Assembly: GCA_041399205.1 (NCBI GenBank)
Contig: JAWKTK010000003.1
Location: 1 to 64,000, forward strand
DNA: 64,000 nt
DNA from: JAGQOZ01 sp041399205
GTDB taxonomy: Bacteria; Planctomycetota; Planctomycetia; Pirellulales; Pirellulaceae
Reading direction: 5' to 3'
The position numbers and the translations under genes are program-made. Below are positions 61,381 to 64,000 of this stretch, piece after piece. Each line of letters begins with the position of its first letter. Position 1 is the stretch's first letter. A model generated the notes under the pieces. The model saw only the letters and a program-made list of their open reading frames with translations. It was not told the origin of the DNA and searched no databases.

Positions 61381-63489
61381 ATGTCAACCAATTCCATTCG
61401 AATCGTGCGTCAAAAGATCAGCTTTCGAATTGCATTCGGATTTGCGGTGATAGGTGCGTTGTGCTTTATCATCGCTCTTTCCAGCGTTGTCGGTATTGGT
61501 AGAGTTAGCCATTCGGTGGACGTAATCAGTGGTCCGGGATGGCAATCAGCTCGTAGTGCGATGCAGGCTTCGGCGGAAATTGCAGCTCAGATGCAGGCTG
61601 CAAAAGGAGTGATTGAGGGCGAAGATCTGCAGCAGAACCAGCAGCGGATTAAAGACGCGCAGAGCAAGTCTCGTCAGGCCATTGCCGAACTGATCGAGGC
61701 CAATTGGCTTTCGCCATCGTTGTTTCAGCAGCTGAACCAGAAGAATCGAGCATACGAAGGAATGTTGGCCGACTTGCTGAAGTTGCACCAACAGTACGTT
61801 CATCTCAAAACAGATTTTGACCTCAACACTGACGACATGTTGGCCTTGAACTACCATCTAAACGAATTCGCCGATGCCGCTTTGGATTCCTTGGAAGAAT
61901 TCCCAGACCGACCCATCAGTTGGAACAGCGGACTACGAGAAAAATGGGCAGTGGCCGATGGCGGCATGGAAGCGATCATCGGACAGTTGACGCAACTTTA
62001 CCACCTAGAAAGGCTTGTTTCTGGTCAGCGAGACGTAGCCGATTGCATGCAGAAGATCGACAAAGCATTGGAATTTCAGCATGAGGCGTCCGATTCCATG
62101 TTTGCCAATTCGGAACGTTTTAGTCAAATCTGCGACATCCCGTCGCTGCAATCCAAATACCCAGGCCAGACGTACCGCCAAGTCTATGCCACGATTGATG
62201 CCGCCAACACGCAATTACTGCGTTCGCTGAAAGACACTTACGAGCAGTTGGTGGTCAAGGAGCAAGAATACAAGCATGAAGCGGAAGACTATTTGGCCTT
62301 CATCGAAGGCGTTCAGGACCAAGCCAGCACTGCCTTCGCCGATGCAAATTCGTTGGCCGATCAAGTCGCCACAAACGTGATGCGATTTGTCTCGTTCCTG
62401 GCCGTCCTCAGCTTGATCGTATCGGTCGTCTGCATTGTCGTGTTCACTCGTCTCGTCAGCCGCCCGATTCAGGAGACCGTGCAATTGATCAAGGATATTG
62501 CTCAGGGAGAAGGAGATCTGCAACGCCGCTTGCCTGCCGATCGCAAAGATGAATTTGGCGAGTTGGCCTATTGGTTTAACCACTTCTGTGACAAATTACA
62601 GCGAGTGGTGAAGGAGATTGCGGAAAACGCCGACGACTTGGCCAAGACCGCCAATACGCTGAACCTGGTGACCGATGCCTTGTCTCAAGATGTGCAGACG
62701 ACCATTGACGAATCTAAGTGCGCCAGCGATTCTACCAGCCAGATGTTGCGTAATATTCGCAGTGTTTCGTTGACTTCGAACACTATCTCCGATGCCATCG
62801 AATGCTTGGCCTCCAGCGTACAACAGATGACGGCCACGATTGGCGAAATTTCCTGCAACACGGTGCACGTTGCAGATCGAATCAACCGTACGACCGAATT
62901 AGCCGACGCCAGCAACTCGGAAGTTCAGCAGCTGGGTACCGCTGCCGAAGAGATCGGCAAGGTCATTGAGGTCATTGAAGATATTGCCGAACAAACCAAT
63001 CTCTTGGCACTGAACGCCACCATCGAAGCAGCTCGAGCGGGTGATGCAGGAAAAGGTTTTGCCGTGGTGGCCACGGAAGTCAAAGAACTGGCCAAACAAA
63101 CTGCCGTGGCGACGGAGGATATCCGCAATCGCATTGGCCATATTCAAAGCACCACATCGCGCACTATTGCCAGTATCGCGGAAATCACTGAAATGATCGT
63201 CGATGTGAATGACAAGACGTGTACCATTGCGTCGGCGGTGGAACAGCAAAATTCGACATCTCGTCACATTTCGGAAAATGTTGCCGAAATTGCCGATTCA
63301 GCAAACAGCCTGGCCGAAACCGCTCAGAAGTCCGTCGAAGAATGCGAATCCATCACCGGCTCAATCTCGCAAGTCGACAATGTTGCTCGGAACTCGTCCG
63401 AAGAAACCAACCGATGTCGCGAAACCGGCGCCAACATGACACAACTGTCCAGACGCTTGACCGGCATCGTAGGACAGTTGAGTGCGTAA
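61381..63489 (+). CDS. Methyl-accepting chemotaxis protein
   Basis: A 702-residue chemoreceptor. TM1 is about residues 14-36 (IAFGFAVIGALCFIIALSSV) and TM2 about 332-354. The large periplasmic domain of nearly 300 residues is helical and Gln-rich (four-helix-bundle-like), with no heme motif. HAMP is about 355-410 (RLVSRPIQETVQLIKDIAQG). The signalling tip contains IAEQTNLLALNATIEAARAG then DAGKGFAVVATEVKELA (about 533-575). It ends the visible chemotaxis run after cheB. A C-terminal CheR pentapeptide is not evident. Confidence 0.92.
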   Translation: MSTNSIRIVRQKISFRIAFGFAVIGALCFIIALSSVVGIGRVSHSVDVISGPGWQSARSAMQASAEIAAQMQAAKGVIEGEDLQQNQQRIKDAQSKSRQAIAELIEANWLSPSLFQQLNQKNRAYEGMLADLLKLHQQYVHLKTDFDLNTDDMLALNYHLNEFADAALDSLEEFPDRPISWNSGLREKWAVADGGMEAIIGQLTQLYHLERLVSGQRDVADCMQKIDKALEFQHEASDSMFANSERFSQICDIPSLQSKYPGQTYRQVYATIDAANTQLLRSLKDTYEQLVVKEQEYKHEAEDYLAFIEGVQDQASTAFADANSLADQVATNVMRFVSFLAVLSLIVSVVCIVVFTRLVSRPIQETVQLIKDIAQGEGDLQRRLPADRKDEFGELAYWFNHFCDKLQRVVKEIAENADDLAKTANTLNLVTDALSQDVQTTIDESKCASDSTSQMLRNIRSVSLTSNTISDAIECLASSVQQMTATIGEISCNTVHVADRINRTTELADASNSEVQQLGTAAEEIGKVIEVIEDIAEQTNLLALNATIEAARAGDAGKGFAVVATEVKELAKQTAVATEDIRNRIGHIQSTTSRTIASIAEITEMIVDVNDKTCTIASAVEQQNSTSRHISENVAEIADSANSLAETAQKSVEECESITGSISQVDNVARNSSEETNRCRETGANMTQLSRRLTGIVGQLSA

Positions 63490-63629
63490 CAGGCATATTC
63501 GGGTTTCCACATTTAACATTTGAATTCACCAGCAATTCTGCCGCGCCAGTCAACACGAATTGACACACGAGTCGTTTCGACTAGTCTGAATCAAGCACCC
63601 AAAGCTTTGATTCAGAACAGGAGACGACC

Positions 63630-63869
63630 ATGCGAGTGCTCTTATTGTGCTTGATAATGTTGACCGCGTCCGCAACGCTGGACACAACTTGCCAAACTTC
63701 GCCGAATGCTACCTCAGCAGAAGAACTGCATAGCACCGACTTGGCAGCGCGCTGGTACCGCCGGGCTCGTCGCGGTCGAGCGTTTCGACGTCGCAGCGTT
63801 GCCGAAAATTCCCAGCAGCCCAGTGTTGGCACCCTATCTGCTTGGGGATGCACACAACTACCTGCGTAG
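63630..63869 (+). CDS. Possible small secreted protein
   Basis: A 79-codon frame with AGGAGACGACC before the ATG, a good ribosome-binding site. It opens MRVLLLCLIMLTASATLDTT, a plausible signal peptide, followed by a Cys- and Arg-rich segment (ARWYRRARRGRAFRRRS). No family is recognised and it may itself be frameshifted. The call rests on the ribosome-binding site and signal peptide alone. Confidence 0.4.
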   Translation: MRVLLLCLIMLTASATLDTTCQTSPNATSAEELHSTDLAARWYRRARRGRAFRRRSVAENSQQPSVGTLSAWGCTQLPA

Positions 63870-64000
63870 AAGCCGCAGTCACACATGCCTGCTTGGTAAA
63901 ATGCTCCAAACGTAACGCCGCACCGTGGCAGGAAGACTTGTGCGCTGCAATTTCTTGCACAGTCTTTCTGCCCATCATTCCGAAGAATTCCTTGGTCTGC
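63870..64000. other. Window end, unresolved
   Basis: The last 130 bases contain open minus-strand frames that run in from outside the window (for instance QTKEFFGMMGRKTVQEIAA). I cannot tell whether a gene is present. Confidence 0.3.

Noticed and set aside
1..64000. tRNA, rRNA or other structured RNA genes
   Set aside because: I read the intergenic regions for tRNA T-arm patterns (GGTTCRANYC) in the right context and found none that fold; no rRNA text was recognised. A covariance-model scan would be decisive.

Overview
This 64 kb window looks like a chromosomal piece of a planctomycete, most probably a Pirellulales/Pirellulaceae (Rhodopirellula-like) organism. The clues are a Ser/Thr kinase divergent from an ECF sigma factor, secreted proteins with planctomycete N-terminal LEARxxL motifs, EF-hand/dockerin-like repeats and a PEP-CTERM-like tail, a REP-associated tyrosine transposase (RAYT) with its repeats, and tandem AGCCCGAAGCGTTAGCGAGG repeats. 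I saw no rRNA, tRNA, prophage or CRISPR array. Several normally conserved genes (ahcY, cheB, a histidine kinase, a Ser/Thr kinase, a sigma factor, an HPF-like gene) are split by one-base indels. In ahcY and cheB the indels sit next to each other. This looks more like residual consensus error in a long-read or metagenome assembly than gene decay.

Layout. 1-4.7 kb: the end of a DUF4432 gene, UDP-glucose dehydrogenase, and a two-gene ApbE-DUF2271 / PepSY-type membrane pair. 4.7-7.7 kb: a repeat island around a RAYT gene, with direct repeats, inverted repeats and a scrambled remnant of a second RAYT. 7.7-15.4 kb: a frameshifted outer-membrane-like protein, a FixJ/LuxR response regulator, a PEP-CTERM-like secreted protein, a hybrid PAS histidine kinase and a large secreted planctomycete protein. 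16-19.1 kb: small membrane and coiled-coil proteins and Lnt. 19.2-24.2 kb: ECF sigma factor, divergent Ser/Thr kinase (frameshifted) and a translationally coupled P-loop ATPase. 24.7-34.2 kb: a Tyr/Pro-repeat secreted protein and housekeeping genes (leuS, map, trpF, ahcY, DUF1015). 34.2-37.8 kb: a repeat cluster, a candidate parS site, parA-parB and a SenB-like glycosyltransferase. 38-44.2 kb: dabA-dabB inorganic-carbon uptake genes, a divergent winged-helix regulator and an Old Yellow Enzyme-type oxidoreductase. 44.4-49.4 kb: an unknown protein and a heavily frameshifted stretch holding an FG-GAP/dockerin-like protein, a sigma-70 factor, two small secreted proteins and an HPF-like protein. 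49.5-54.8 kb: an NhaR-type LysR regulator, the hisI/RidA/FMN-reductase run, a GT2 glycosyltransferase and a sodium:solute symporter. 55-63.5 kb: a chemotaxis operon, all on the plus strand: heme-motif MCP, hybrid CheA, CheW, CheB (frameshifted), second MCP.

How the genes work together. The chemotaxis block is the clearest functional unit. Its first receptor carries a CxxCH heme c motif in a DUF3365-type sensor, which points to redox, oxygen or NO sensing. DabA/DabB form a two-component bicarbonate/CO2 accumulation system. ParA/ParB with the nearby parS-like site are a chromosome partitioning locus. I found no clearly new defence or biosynthetic system. The least understood items are the RAYT repeat island, the kinase-coupled P-loop ATPase, the stand-alone SenB-like enzyme and the heme-type chemoreceptor operon.
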